Positions 46,530 to 58,700 are shown, counted from the stretch's first letter. The stretch is DNA of 64,000 nucleotides from Antilocapra americana (GCA_007570785.1 ML664161.1:42110472-42174471); one strand, 5' to 3'. The notes: generated from the sequence alone by a model not told the origin. Numbers and translations: made by a program.

Positions 46530-46676
46530 AAAGTCTTTATTCAATTTGTTACAGTCTTGTTTTTATTTTATGTTTTAGTTTTTTGGCCAAGAGACTCTGG
46601 GATCCTAAATCCCTGGAAAACCCACACCCCCTAGAAGGTGAAATCGTAACCACCGGACCACCAGGCAAGTCCCAGG
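46530..46676 (-). mobile_element. CHR-2-type SINE, short
   Basis: 'tttttggccaagagactctgggatcc ... aaccaccggaccaccaggcaagtccc', antisense. The middle is degraded. Confidence 0.65.
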
Positions 46677-47039
46677 ACTGGTGCATTTTTCCCACTCTTA
46701 ATTTTCTCTTAAAGTGAAATATTCAAGGGAGAGTTAAATTACTAAGTTTCTACATGTATGTGTGAATTAATTTCTAAAGCAGGTGACAAAGAGTATTGAG
46801 GATAAAAAAAACTGGCAAGGTGGATAAAAGGAGTATATGAAGTGCAAAAGGGGTGCGGGTTTGGGAGAAAGACAGAAAAAGGAATAAAAATGAGTGTGGG
46901 TGCTGACACCACCACGCACAGCAGCATACAGGCGAACATGGACATACATGTGCACATGACCTGAAGTCACCAGAGCCAGATTTCGCCCTCACTACCCTTT
47001 CTTGGCACACCCCAAAGGGTAGCAGGTCAGCAGTGAGTC

Positions 47040-47275
47040 ATGGGGTGAAGGGTGCATGCTCTGGATTCAGACAAAATGGATTCTAATCCCAACTTCATTT
47101 CTGTGTATCTGTTTGACCTACTGCAAGTTACTCTCTCTGAGCCTTAATTTCCTTATCAGTAAGAAAAAAACAAAAAAAGGTGGTGGGCGATAATGACACA
47201 TATTTCTTAGCAGTGCTGTGAGGATTATACAAGATGATGATATGATTGATTGGCACAGAGCCTGACACCCAACAA
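47040..47275 (+). repeat. MIR SINE
   Basis: Sense MIR order: 'gctctggattcagacaaaatggattctaatccc', 'caagttactctctctgagccttaatttcc', 'gtgaggattatac', 'ggcacagagcctgac'. A short A-rich insert lies at 47163-47180. Confidence 0.85.
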
Positions 47276-47279
47276 ACCA

Positions 47280-48420
47280 AAGGGCAGTGAGCTTCAGGGT
47301 GCAGTTAGAATGATACCTGGCTTGTAGGAGGGAAGTCAAAGGACCCCAAGTGGCTTTCGTAACCTCTGTCGCCTTGTTCCTCGGGAAGGTGTCAGGAAGG
47401 GCAAGGCAGAATAGCTGAGTGAATGTGTTTTTGCTGTTCATGCTAGCCTGGTCAGAATCTGTGGAGATATTTCTTCCAAACTGGATGGCATTGAAGTATT
47501 TGTTTTGTTGCACAGGGACTTTAATCTCAAGCTACTGTTTCTCCTGCCAGTGCACAATTCCACATGATTGCTAGTTCCTGGTGGGGCCTGGAACAGGAGA
47601 TGTTACAGGTGAGGATGCAGAAGCATTGTGCAGGAGAGGCTTTCTTGGTGCCAGCCAGGCTCCATCAGAGCCAGGAACACTCCCACTGACTCTAAGAACA
47701 AAGGCAAAGCCCCCTCCACAGTTGGCCGTGCATCTTACTTCCCCTCCTTCCTGCTTTTGTACAATGCACAGCCACATGCATGTTTCCTCTGGGGTTCTAT
47801 TTGCAAACCTCATCTCACATTTTGCTCTCAGCATCAGGCTTTTGCTGAGACATAGTGGAGAGTTGGAGCAACATTTGGATTCACCTTTATAAACAGAAGC
47901 CAAGCTGATTCCCCTAAATCAGCTGCCATCTTCCCAGCTTCTCCTTACTTGGGTCTCAATCTGTGTCCTTGAGCGACCTTGTTCACTCACCTGGGGGCTT
48001 CCATTCAACTCTTAGCTTGAAGAGAGTATGTGGCAGCCCCTGTCCGGCTTCTAAGCAGGAAGAGAGCAGTTGAAGCAATAATGTCTCAGCTCGTTACCAG
48101 GTGAAGCTAATAGATTAATTAGTGCCTTCCTTGTAAGCCTTGGATATTAGTTTAAAATTAGCTTGGTTAAATACCCAGGGCTGGAGTGTGCATGCTTGTG
48201 CATACATCAGCAAAGGGATTTAGTGATTCTCTGGAAAGATGCTCTTTTGCCCAAGACTTGAATGCTCCATGCACCCATGGCTCCCCCAGTGAGGTGCACT
48301 ATTTATCTCCATGCTAACCCTGAACCTAAGCCTGGATGCTATTGGGAGAGTGAGCAGGATTTGTTCCTGCCCAGCTATAGACCATAGGCACAAGTCCATT
48401 TTAGCTTCACCCATAATAAT
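47280..48420. other. unassigned intergenic sequence
   Basis: Overlapping chance frames on both strands around 47570-47900 have no recognisable domain. No repeat family is assigned. Confidence 0.5.
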
Positions 48421-48424
48421 TGAG

Positions 48425-48820
48425 AGACAGAAAGAAGGCCAAGCATTGAAGAATTGATGCTTTTGAACTGTGGTGCTGGAGAAGACTCTTGAGACTCCCT
48501 TGGACTGCAAGGACATCAAACCAGTCAATCCTAAAGAAAATCAATCCTGAATATTCATTGGATGGACTAATACTGAAGCTCCAATACTTTGGCCACCTAA
48601 TGCAAAGAACTGACTCATTAGAAAAGACCCTGATGCTGGGAAAGATTGAAGGCAGGAGGAAAAAGGGGCAAGAGAGGATGAGATGGTTGGATGGTATCAC
48701 CTACTCGAGACTCGATGGACATGAGTTTGAGCAAGCTCTGGGAGATGGTGAAGGACAGGGAGGCCTGGCATGCTGTAGTTAATGGGGTCACAATAGTCGG
48801 ACACAACTGAGTGACTGAAC
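48425..48820 (+). mobile_element. BovB 3' fragment
   Basis: Sense: the C-terminal coding piece with WCWRRLL-like remnants, 'ggatggtatcacctactcgagactcgatggacatgag' and the terminal 'gagtgactgaac'. About 395 bp, 5'-truncated. Confidence 0.92.
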
Positions 48821-48919
48821 AGCAAGAAGAGTAATTATGTGGGGACTCTTGTATCAGGTCACTGGAGCCTGAAATCTTTCTGGGGCATTTACTTATATGT
48901 CATCAATCACTGTAGACTT

Positions 48920-49060
48920 TAGTCTCTTCCTCACTGAAATGTTCGTAATAGCATCTGCCTCAGAGGGTTGCAGAAGGGTTAATGGAAGCAATGAATATAA
49001 AGTGCTAGCACAATCCGTGGCACATAAGTACTTAATAAATGTCAGATGTTATTAACAATC
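48920..49060 (+). repeat. MIR SINE
   Basis: 'gcctcagagggttgcagaagggttaatggaagc', 'taaagtgctagcacaatccgtggcacataagtacttaataaatg': sense 3' half. Confidence 0.75.
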
Positions 49061-49061
49061 C

Positions 49062-49200
49062 TCTACATTTTTTATAGCACTTAATTATTTTCCAAGCACT
49101 TTCACACAGTTTCATATGATCCTCCTAACCCACCTACCAGGTATAAGATGCAAAGCATGTACTTTAGTTTTATCTGCATTTTCATAATTAGAAAGTTGAG
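49062..49200 (-). repeat. probable MIR, opposite orientation
   Basis: 'tttccaagcactttcacacagtttcatatgatcctcctaac' is antisense MIR, directly abutting the preceding sense MIR. Confidence 0.5.
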
Positions 49201-49556
49201 TTTGTCAATGAGTAATTGTCATAGTTGTAATGGATAAGAACCCGTTCTGGTCTTTGTACCCTTTCCCTTCTCTACCCCAGCCTCAGTTGCTTTAAGAAGC
49301 CCAACTAAGAAATATTTTGTATTCAGATCAGAAAAAGCTGGAAACTTGAATTATCTTCTGTGTTTCTTATCAGATAACAACCTCACTGAATTTGGCTTTC
49401 ACATGTTTGGTGTTACTGTGTTGGTGGTCTTTAGCTCTGCCTTAACAATGGGGCTGGGTCCCACTGAAGCAAGGGTGGTGGCCCCACTGCTCAGTGGTCC
49501 TTGTCCTCTACCACCCCTACAACATTTAGAGTATATTGCCTGGATCTTTGCTACTT

Positions 49557-49690
49557 ATGTTGCTGTTGTTCAGTCACTAAGTCCTGTCCAAATCTTGGTG
49601 ATCCCACAGACTGCAGCAAGCCAGGCTTCCCCGTCCTTCCCTATCTCCCGGAGGTTGATCAAACTCACATCTGTTGAGTCGGTATAGAGT
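49557..49690 (-). mobile_element. BovB 3' stub
   Basis: 'gttgttcagtcactaagtcctgtcc ... gcaagccaggcttccccgtcc ... ggttgatcaaactcac', antisense, about 130 bp. Confidence 0.88.
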
Positions 49691-49969
49691 TGAGCTTCAG
49701 GAGAACAGAGGAACTATTTTAGCTGAGTTTCTGTTAGAGCAGCTGAGAGATTCTTCCCAAATAGTCAGTATTCAGTATCTACTTGTGAACTGATGATTTT
49801 GTAATTTAGGGTTTTTAAACTCAACCCTAATGAATGTTTAAGTCAAGGTCAGCCTCATTAGTCTGTCAAGTATTTTGATATTCTTATGAGTCTAGACAGC
49901 CAGATAAGACAACTGCAGCTTTAAATGGTTTTACACAGAGAGTAGGAGAGAAACACATTTCTATAACCT

Positions 49970-50178
49970 TAGTGAAAGTGAAGTCACTCAGTTGTGTCTG
50001 ACTGTGACCCCACGGACTATAGCCTACCATGCTCCTCTGTCAGTGGGAGTTTCTGGGCAAAAGTACTGGAGTGGGTTGCCATTTCCTTCTCCAGAGGATC
50101 TTACCGACCCAGGGATTGAACCTGAGTCTCCCACATTGTAGGCAGATGTTTTATCATCTGAACCACCGGGGAAGTCTA
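49970..50178 (-). mobile_element. Bov-tA SINE
   Basis: Antisense: 'gtcactcagttgtgtctgac', 'gggttgccatttccttctcc', 'tgaaccaccggggaagtc'. Confidence 0.92.
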
Positions 50179-50340
50179 TAACTCTACATATTGTTAAAAA
50201 AAACACAAAAAAAGTACTTCAACGTTGCCTGAGGTACCTAACACAGATTAGTTACCAACAGGAGTGAGAAGGAACCTCTTTCTCTATCTATCGGCCCTGG
50301 TCTTTCAAGATTTTATTTAAAAGTAAGTGTAACCCTGAGA

Positions 50341-51163
50341 TAACAATAACCTCAGATATGCAGATGACACCACCCTTATGGCAGAAAGTGAATAGGAACT
50401 AAAAAGCCTCTTGATGAAAGTGAAAGAGGAGAGTGAAAAAATTGGCTTTAAGCTCAACATTCAGAAAACTAAGATCATGGCATTTGGTCCCATCATTTCA
50501 TGGCAAATAGATGGGGAAACAGTGGAAACAGTGTCAGACTTTATTTTTTGGGGCTCCAAAATCACTGCAGACAGTGATTGTAGCCATGAAATTAAAATAC
50601 ACTTACTCCTTGGAAGGAAAGTTATGACCAACCTAGATAGCATATTGAAAAGCAGAGACATTACTTTGCCAACAAAGGACTGTCTAGTCAAGGCTATGGT
50701 TTTTCCAGTAGTCATGTATGGATGTGAGAGTTGGACTATAAAGAAAGCTGAACACCAAAGAATTGATGCTTTTGAACTATGGTGTTGGAGAAGACTCTTG
50801 AGAGTCCCTTGGACTGCAAGAAGATCCAACCAGTCCATCCTAAAGGAGATCAGTCCTGGGTGTTCACTGGAAGGACTGATGCTGAGTCTGAATCTCCAAT
50901 ACTTTGGCCACCTCATGCAAAGAGTTGATCCACAGGAAAAGACCCTAATGCTAGGAAGGATTGGGGGCAGGAGGAGAAGGGGACCACAGAGGATGAGGTG
51001 GCTGGATGGCATCACCGACTCGTTCGGTGGATATGGGTTCTGGTGGACTCTGGGAGTTGGTGATGGACAGGGAGGCCTGGTGTGCTGCGATTCATGGGGT
51101 CACAAAGAGTTGGACACGACTGAGCAACTGAACTGGACTGAACTGAACTGAACTGGACTGAAC
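50341..51163 (+). mobile_element. BovB LINE, 5'-truncated, open C-terminus
   Basis: It starts just before the RYADD-coding region ('cctcagatatgcagatgac') and ends in repeats of 'gaact(gg)act'. A frame from 50411 to 51151 is open for 246 codons and covers the C-terminal RTE region (KLNIQKTKIMAF..., [17 protein letters not shown]). The RT core is missing. A perfect 13-bp TSD, tgtaaccctgaga, lies at 50328-50340 and 51164-51176. Its low damage suggests a recent insertion. Confidence 0.95.
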
Positions 51164-51179
51164 TGTAACCCTGAGACTT

Positions 51180-52075
51180 GTACTAGAGAAATCAAGACAT
51201 TACTACGTAGCAATAACATTTCCCCTGTCTGTTGTAGATTTGGATTCCAAAGCAAACCATTTTGTAACTTTCATACAAATCAGGTAATTTTCTCTTAGAT
51301 AATGATGGTATTTTATATGGCTTGATGGACTATAATCATGAATAATTGAGGGCCTGCCTAGACAATAGGACATTCTACAGCCCACTTTGTCATTCCTTTA
51401 AAGTTAAACTATATCATAAGAGCAGAATTAAACTGTGAAATAAGATAATATACAGAAAATAGCATTATACAAAAAATCAACCAGAAGATAGCATAACAAA
51501 AATGATAGGCTACTTGGAGGATTATAAGTGCATTTATGTTAAAGAAATATAAATACATGATATAAGATACCAATGTATAATTCTTAATTATTATCAATGT
51601 TTCCTTAATTTAATTCTGGTTCTAGCTTGGAAAGATTATAAAACAAATTTTTCAGAATTTATTCTTAGAGACAAATGCATTCCATAATTCATATTCTGCT
51701 TTTCACATACTGGCTTATTATCAAATGTCCTTACAAGGAATTTTACCCCATTTTGCTGGGCAAGTCTACTATCCAACAATCCAACTATTTTCCTTACTTT
51801 TAAAATTCTTTAAATTTCAAAGCAGATAATAAGAACTGTCATTCAATGAGAATCCAAGGTTTTATATAAAATCTTCTTTCCAAATAGATTTTCCTTCATA
51901 TAACAACTTTTCTTTCCAAGAATCTCTTTTGAAAACCGGGAACTGACATTAAGTTTATCTACTTACCACTTTCTTACTACAAATTTCCAGCCTCTATCAA
52001 AAGATCCATTGAAACAAATACTTCAAAATTTATTTAAAAAAATACATTCAAACACAATACAAGTGGATTACAATT
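51180..52075. other. AT-rich unassigned sequence
   Basis: No gene. It may include further old L1 3' sequence leading into the fossil that follows. Confidence 0.45.
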
Positions 52076-52226
52076 TTTAAGCTACATTTTAGCTATTTTA
52101 ATTATTTTGAAATAATTTAAAATTTACAGGAGCATTTTAAGAATAATAAAACTAATTCCTTTATTGTCTTAATCCAAATTTGCCAACTATTAACACTTAA
52201 CTAATTTGCTTTCTCTCTCCATGTGA

Positions 52227-52506
52227 TCGGAGAAGGGAATGGCACCCAACTCCAGTACTCTTGCCTGGAGAATCCCATGGATGGAGGAACCTGGTGGGCT
52301 GTAGTCCATGGGGTCACTAAGAGTTGGGCACAACTGAGCGACTACACTTTCACTTTTCACTTTCATGCATTGGAGAAGGAAATGGCAACCCACTCCAGTG
52401 TTCTTGCCTGGGGAATCCCAGGGACAGCGGAGCCTGGTGGGCTGCTGTCTATGGGGTCGCACTGAGTTGGACACGACTGAAGTGACTTAGCAGCAGCAGC
52501 AGCAGC
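52227..52506 (+). mobile_element. BOV-A2 dimeric SINE
   Basis: Two BOV-A monomers joined by 'tttcacttttcactttcatgca'. Monomer 1 is 52230-52345 and monomer 2 is 52372-52490. It ends in a (cag)n tail. Confidence 0.95.
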
Positions 52507-52667
52507 TCTTTGTGATATATTGATATATTATTATGCTGATCCATTTGAAAGTGTTTGTACTCTATCTCTTTACCCCTAAATATTTCAGTTTTTCTTTGAT
52601 AAGAAACAAGGGCATGCCCATACATAATGAGTATAGTTATTTAATTGAGAATATTTATTGCTATACA

Positions 52668-54530
52668 ATTCAGTTCAGTTCAGTAGTTCAGTCGTGGCTG
52701 ACTCTTTGTGACCCCATGAATTGCAGCATGCCAGGCCTCCCTGTCCATCACCAACTCCCGGAGCTTACTCAAACTCATGTCCATTGAGTCAGTGATGCCA
52801 TCCAACCATTTCATCCTCTGTCGTCCCCTTCTCCTCTCATCTTCAATCTTTCCCAGCATCAGGGTCTTTTCAAATGAGTCAGCTCTTCACATCAGGTGGC
52901 CAAAGTATTGGCTTTTCAGCTTCAACATCAGTCCTTCCAATGAATATTTAGGACTGATTTCCTTTAGGATAGACTGATTGGATCTCCTTGCAATTCAAGG
53001 GATTCTCAAGACTCTTCTCCAATACCATAGTTCAAAAGCATCAATTCTTTGGTATTCAGCTTTCTTTATAGTCCAACTCTCACATTCATACATGATTATT
53101 GGAAAAACCATAGCCTTGATTAGGCATACTTTTGTTGGCAAAGTAACATCTCTGCTTTTCAATATGCTATCTAGGTTGGTCATAACTTTTCTCCCAAGGA
53201 GTAAGCGTCTTTTAATTTCATGGCTGTAGTCACCATCTGCAGTGATTTTGGAGCCCCCAAAAGTAAAGTCTGTCACTGTTTCCCATCTGTTTGTCATGAA
53301 GTGATGGGACCAAATGCCATGATCTTAGTTTTCTGAATGTTGAGCTTAAAGCCAACTTTTTCACTCTCTTCTTTCACTTTCATCAAGAGGCTCTTTAGTT
53401 CTTCTTCTCTTTGTGCCATAAAGGGTGGTGTCATCTGAATATCTGAGGTTATTGATATTTCTCCCAGCAATATTGATTCCATCTTGTGCATCATCTAGCC
53501 CAGCATTTCTCACGATGTATTCTGTGTATAAGTTAAACAAGCAAGGTGACAATATCCAGCCTTGACCTACTTCTTTCCCTACTTGGAACCAGTCTGTTGT
53601 TCCATGTCCAGTTCTAACTGTTACTTCCTGACTCGCATACAGATTTCTCAAGAGGCAGGTCAGGTGGTCTGGTATTCCCATTTCTTTAGAATTTTCCACA
53701 GTTTGTGGTGATCCACACAGTCAAAGGCTTTGGCCTAGTCACTAAAGCAGAAATAGATGTTTTTCTGGAACTCTTTTGCTTTTTTGATGATCTAGCGGAT
53801 GTTGGCAATTTGATCTCTGGTTCCTCTGGCTTTTCTAAATCCAGCTTGAACATCTGGAAGTTCACAGTTCACAGAGTGTTGAAGCTTTGCTTGGAGAATT
53901 TTGAGCATTATTTTACTAGAGTGTGAGATGAGTACAATTGTGTGGTAGTTTGAGCATTTTTTGGCATTGCCTTTCTTTGGGATTGGAATGAAAATTGACC
54001 TTTTCCAGTCCTGTGGCCATTGATGAGTTTTCCAAATTTGCTGGCATATTGAGGACAGCACTTTTACAGCATCCTCTTTTAGGATTGAAAATCCTTTTAG
54101 CTCAACTGGAATTCCATCACCTCCACTAGCTTTGTTCATAGTGATGCTTCCTAAGGCCCACTTGACTTCACATTCCAGGATGTCTGGCTCTAGGTGAGTG
54201 ATCACATCATCATGATTATCTGGGTTGTGAATATCTTTTTTATACAGTTCTTCTGTGTATTCTTTCCGCTTCTTAATATCTTCTATTTCTGTTAGGTTCA
54301 TACCATTTCTGTCCTTTATTGAGCCCATCTTTGCATGAAATGTTCCGTTGGGTCTCTAATTTTCTTGAAGAGATCTCTATTCTTTCCCATTCTATTGTTT
54401 TCCTTTATTTCTTTGCACTGATCACTGAGGAAGGCTTTCTTATCTCTCCTTGCAATTCTTCAGAATTCTGCATTCAAATGGGTATCTCTTTCCTTTTCTC
54501 CTTTGCTTTTTGCTTTGTAGCTATACAGTA
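52668..54530 (-). mobile_element. BovB LINE, 5'-truncated
   Basis: Antisense from the 3' 'gttcagttcag' end. On the minus strand broken frames carry LSPCLFNLYTEYIVRNAGL and RYSDD (53699-53361; Ser replaces Ala in the catalytic YADD) and an upstream domain MGSIKDRNGMNLTE... (54328-53792, 178 codons). The sequence 'gctataca' occurs at both junctions. It sits in the old L1. Confidence 0.93.
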
Positions 54531-55479
54531 CAGTTATCTAATAGAAGATTCATTGTCCAGTTTTACCAGTTGTCCCAATGATGTCCATTATAGCCATCCT
54601 CCCCACCTCCATGCCCAATTTAGAGTTCAATACAAGATAACACCTTTTCTTTCAGCTATCATGTTTTTTTAGTTTCTTTTAATCTGGACAGTTTCTCAGG
54701 TTTTCTTTGCCTTTCACGACATTGGCCTTTTAAAAAGAATGCAGACCGTTTGGAGTTTGTTATTTTCTCATGTCTCTGCGCCAGTTATCCATTGGCATGG
54801 TGTATAAGAAATGCTGTGTCTTTCACGTGCTTCCCGTCAGGAGACACCTGATGTCACGCTGTCCCATTGCTGGTGATATAAACTTTGACCACAGTTAAAG
54901 TCCTTTGGGTCAGTTTTCTCCATTGGAAGTTTACCATTTTCCCCCTTGACATTAACAAGAAATCCCTGGAAAGATACTTTGAGACTATATAAATATCCTG
55001 TTTCTCATTAAACTTCTACCAATCATTATGGCATCCCATGATGATATACTTAACTGAATACTATGGGTGACTGCAAAATGGTTATTTTTAAATTTTATCA
55101 TTCTAATTTATGATATAGCATTCTGTTGTAAGAAGAGCTTCCCCTTCTCACTTGTTATTTATTTATTATCAATTTGGATTCATGGGTTCTTATTTTATTC
55201 AATAAATTATAATAAATTAATTACCGATTTCAAAGCACAGATTGTCACATGTTCGATTAGTGGAACCTATGTGGATCCCTTTGAAGTTGGCTCTTGTATC
55301 TATTTGATGTGTCCTCATCATTTTGTGATCAGTTCTTTATTTTGAAGCACAGTAAGATATTCTAAGTTCATCCTGGATTTTCACTGCTTCAGTTCTGGAA
55401 TGAACTGTAGTCACTTTTAGTGGAAGAATGGCACTTAGAATCCCAACTGTAGGCATACAATTATATTTTTAAACATAAG

Positions 55480-57340
55480 CTTGGAGGATAGTCAGTGTTT
55501 TTTCCATTACGTCTAATTTGCCTGTTTGGGCAAAGCTAACTGTCCATCAAGCAATACCATGAGCATTCTATTTTTACTGACCTAGTGTAATAAATCTTAA
55601 AAATAATATAAAGTATTATATGCTTCTTCTATTTGAATATTCCAAGATTCACCATAGTTTTAATAATGGCTTCTTGGAGGGTGGAAGGAGGATAAAGAAT
55701 TCTACATTAAAAGGTCACATTGATTATAAGGCATCTACTAATTTCAAAAACATCAGGACGTGAAAAATATTGCATCTTAGAATCAAAAAAACAAGCAATT
55801 TATCTCAAAGAAGAGCATATCATTATGACTTCATGCAAAATTATTCAAATGATTTACAAAAAGTATTAAATAATGTTATAAACTGCTTTGCTTATATTTT
55901 TTGTCTTTCTTGTTATCCTTAATTATACATTCCTTTATTTTCATTAGTTTACAATTAAAGTATAGAGGATAGGTCAAATAATCTGCTTTGTTTTTTACAG
56001 ATACATGAAAAATGAGAAGAAATCACAGCCAATGATTCTATTGGCTTCTTCCATTCCTCAATGATTGAGCTTAAAGAAGATATATCATCACTAGAAATTC
56101 GTTGATTTATTCCACATTCCTGCATATGCTAAATTTTAATAGGTCTATTATATCCTCTCAATGAATCAGAGAACTAAATGAATTTTGGTAATAATAACAT
56201 GGATATATTATGCAAGGATGTTACTTCATTCTTTACAAAATACTTTGCAAAGGCCATCTAATCAAGGGTAATAGAGTGTATTTCTAGTGATGATATTAAA
56301 TGACTAGGAGATCCTGCTGGGGATCTGACTGCTTCAGGTACAAGTCTTGTCTCCGTTACTTACTATGTTTTTAGTGTGTGTTAGTCGCTTAGGTGTGTCC
56401 AACTGCAGCAACTTAGCACACACATACCCTTCCATCCATAGGAAAACCATGATTCATGTGAGCTATTGAGTCAGGAGATCAAAAAAGAAATTTTCAGCAT
56501 GATATAAGCAGCAAACGAGTAAAAAAAGAAAAGATAACATAGCCAGTGAATTTGGATTGCTTGGTTGCATTTGGATTGTGTCTGCTAGATGACTCACTCT
56601 TTACCACAACGCTGGTCATAAGTGGTCCTGAGGGTCCTTATCCTGGGACAATACCTCACAGATGATTAAGGTTTTAAAGAGCGAAAACACCCTTCTTCAG
56701 TGATAAGGGATTCACCATTTCCCTTTGAATTCTTTAATTGGCCTTCCTAATTAGAGGGATTTGCTGCTTTATTTGGCAGTATTTGGCTGAGATCTGTGTG
56801 GTTTCCGCAGGACTGGGCCAGATTGTTTGCATCTTAAAGGAATTCTGGGGAAGCCCTACCCCTTTCTACAGTTTCTTTCATGCTATTTGGAGAACTGAGG
56901 TCAAGGATGCTCCATTAGCATTGTTGTGCAGAAGAAGAACACTGGGACTCCACTGCCTATTTCAAAGTAATTGCATCACCCACTCTGGCTCAGCTCCTAC
57001 AACACTGTGTGAAGCTGTGGATGAAGCAACATGTGAGATCAGACAGTCTCAGGTCCCTGGCCATTGGTACAGCTCGTGTCCTGTGAAGTTTTAACATCTA
57101 TACTATGCATTCCTGGGAAAATCTCCTAAGTTGGTTTGTCTGAAGGTTTCATGTCACTGCAAGCTGGAAAAGAAAGGAATTCTTTATCTGGAAAATATCA
57201 AAGCATGTGGGGACATGTGTGGTAACAGACAGCTTGAGATATAAGTCACTAAGGGTTGCACTACAATGTGGCTAAAACAAATAATATTATAACAGAAAAT
57301 TTAATGATACGATCATAGTAAAAGGCAATTTATAACAATA
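55480..57340. other. mostly unassigned intergenic sequence
   Basis: Apart from a tiny SINE remnant at 56370-56430, nothing is recognised. The chance frame at 56738-57094 has no domain I know. Confidence 0.5.
56368..56432. repeat. fused SINE-end remnant (imperfect inverted repeat)
   Basis: 'gtgtgtgttagtcgcttaggtgtgtccaac' (antisense Bov-tA 3' end) is joined directly to 'gcagcaacttagcacacac' (sense 3' end), giving a small hairpin. Confidence 0.6.
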
Positions 57341-57344
57341 AACT

Positions 57345-57402
57345 GTTGCTCAATCACTCAGTCGTGTCCAGCTCTTTGTGATTACGTGGACTGTAGCATT
57401 CC
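57345..57402 (-). mobile_element. BovB 3' fragment, part 1
   Basis: 'gttgctcaatcactcagtcgtgtccagctc ... gtggactgtagcattcc', antisense. It continues at 57686 after a BOV-A2 insertion. Confidence 0.88.
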
Positions 57403-57670
57403 CCGAGAAGGCAATGGCACCCCACTCCGGTACTCTTGCCTGGAGAATCCCATGGATGGAGGAGCCTGGTAGGCTGCAGTCCATGGGGTCAGGAAGAGTC
57501 AGACACGACTGAGCGACTTCACTTTCATGCACTGGAGAAGGAAATGGCACCCCACTCCAGTGTTCTTTCCTGGAGAATCCCAGGGACAGCGGAACCTGGC
57601 GGGCTGCCGTCTGTGGGGTCACAGAGTCGGACACGACTGGAGCAACTTAGCGGCAGCAGCAGGAGCAGCA
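57403..57670 (+). mobile_element. BOV-A2 dimeric SINE in BovB
   Basis: Two BOV-A monomers plus a (cag)n-rich tail. A 15-bp TSD, ggactg(t/c)agcattcc, lies at 57388-57402 and 57671-57685 with one difference. Confidence 0.95.
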
Positions 57671-57685
57671 GGACTGCAGCATTCC

Positions 57686-57775
57686 AGCCTTCCCTGTCCT
57701 TCACTGTCTCCTGAAGTTTGCTCAAACTCATGTCCACTAAGTCGATGATGCCAACCAGCCATCTCATCCTCTGAC
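57686..57775 (-). mobile_element. BovB 3' fragment, part 2
   Basis: 'agccttccctgtccttcactgtctcc ... catctcatcctctg', continuing part 1 in order. Confidence 0.88.
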
Positions 57776-57779
57776 ACCA

Positions 57780-58430
57780 GGGAAGCCTATTTCGTTTGCC
57801 CTAAAGCAGCCTCAGGTGTTTGTTCAAAGGGACCAGACCCACAAATTGTGAAAGTTCTTTTAAAACTAGAGAGCCATGGCCCGAGTTCTGTGCTTTACTG
57901 CTCGGACAGCTCTTCTGCTCCATTGACATCCCCGTGGGTCTCCCCACCCCCGCCACCCAAGGTTCACTGAAGGTAGACTCAGATATATCTCAGGTTCCAA
58001 TCTTCTCCCCTACTCTGGACACATACTTAATGCTTTCTAGAAGCTGGACCAACAGCTGCCTCGTCCCTTCTAGCTACCAGCTTACTACCCATGATCCGTC
58101 CTCTGACCTTTCGCTTTCAGTGTGTATCTCCCCAGCCTCTGGGTTTTCGAAGGTTATTGCCCATCTACGATTTTACTCCTTGAGTTCAGCGGCTTACCAA
58201 AGACCTAATTCAGCAGCCTGTCTGCTTTTGACTCTTTAATTAGCTCCCTGGAGGCTTTCCTTAAAAGTCTTTCTGGATCATTTTGAAAGGGGCATTTTCT
58301 GTATATAAAGCTCCTCCTCATCAGGAGGTATAGCTTAAAGCTTGCCTTACTCACCCTATACACAACGTGCCAAGGTCTCTGATTATGAAAACATGCTTCT
58401 AGAAGGATCAAGGATGAAATCATTTCTTTC
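57780..58430. other. unassigned intergenic sequence
   Basis: The open frame at 57820-58239 (plus strand) lacks any recognisable domain. No repeat is assigned. Confidence 0.45.
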
Positions 58431-58434
58431 TTCA

Positions 58435-58548
58435 TGTCTTCGTTTACTCAACAGATATTATTTTGGCCACCTATTCTATTCAATATACTGAAAAGGCTAC
58501 AATGATGAATGCATTTCCATTCCTGTTTCAGAGGACTTACAGTTCAGA
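58435..58548 (-). repeat. L2 3' end fragment
   Basis: 'cgtttactcaacagatattattttggccacctattctattcaatatactg' and 'ttcagaggacttacagttcag', antisense order. Confidence 0.5.
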
Positions 58549-58549
58549 G

Positions 58550-58700
58550 CAATAATTCTTAAACTACATTGTGCATAAAAATCTACTGTGGAGCTTATTA
58601 AAAACCAGATACTCAGACCCCGTGTAACAGAGATTAATATTATGTTTCCATAGGTGTAGAGTGGGGCCTGAGAATCTACTTTTATTAATAATCATACCAT
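58550..58700 (+). repeat. MER5A DNA transposon
   Basis: 'caataattcttaaactacattgtgcataaaaatctactgtggagcttattaaaaaccagatactcag' then 'gtagagtggggcctgagaatctac': sense MER5A order. Confidence 0.75.

Larger units (their letters stand above)
52080..55470 (-). repeat. old L1 3' UTR, split by BOV-A2 and BovB
   Basis: With the two inserts removed the plus strand is a continuous antisense old-L1 3' region: 'aatttacaggagcattttaag', 'tttgccaactattaac', 'ccatttgaaagt ... acccctaaatatttcag', 'cattgtccagttttaccagttgtccc', 'taatctggacagtttctcagg', 'ggagacacctgatgtc', 'tactttgagactatataaatatcctgtttctcat', 'catgggttcttattttattcaat'. Confidence 0.75.

Noticed and set aside
46774..47010. Overlapping minus-strand Cys/Phe-rich frames
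   Set aside because: Three overlapping frames of similar length in one region, with no domain. Consistent with chance openness.
50411..51151. 246-codon intact-looking protein gene
   Set aside because: C-terminal BovB segment bounded by a 13-bp TSD. It has no promoter and no RT core.
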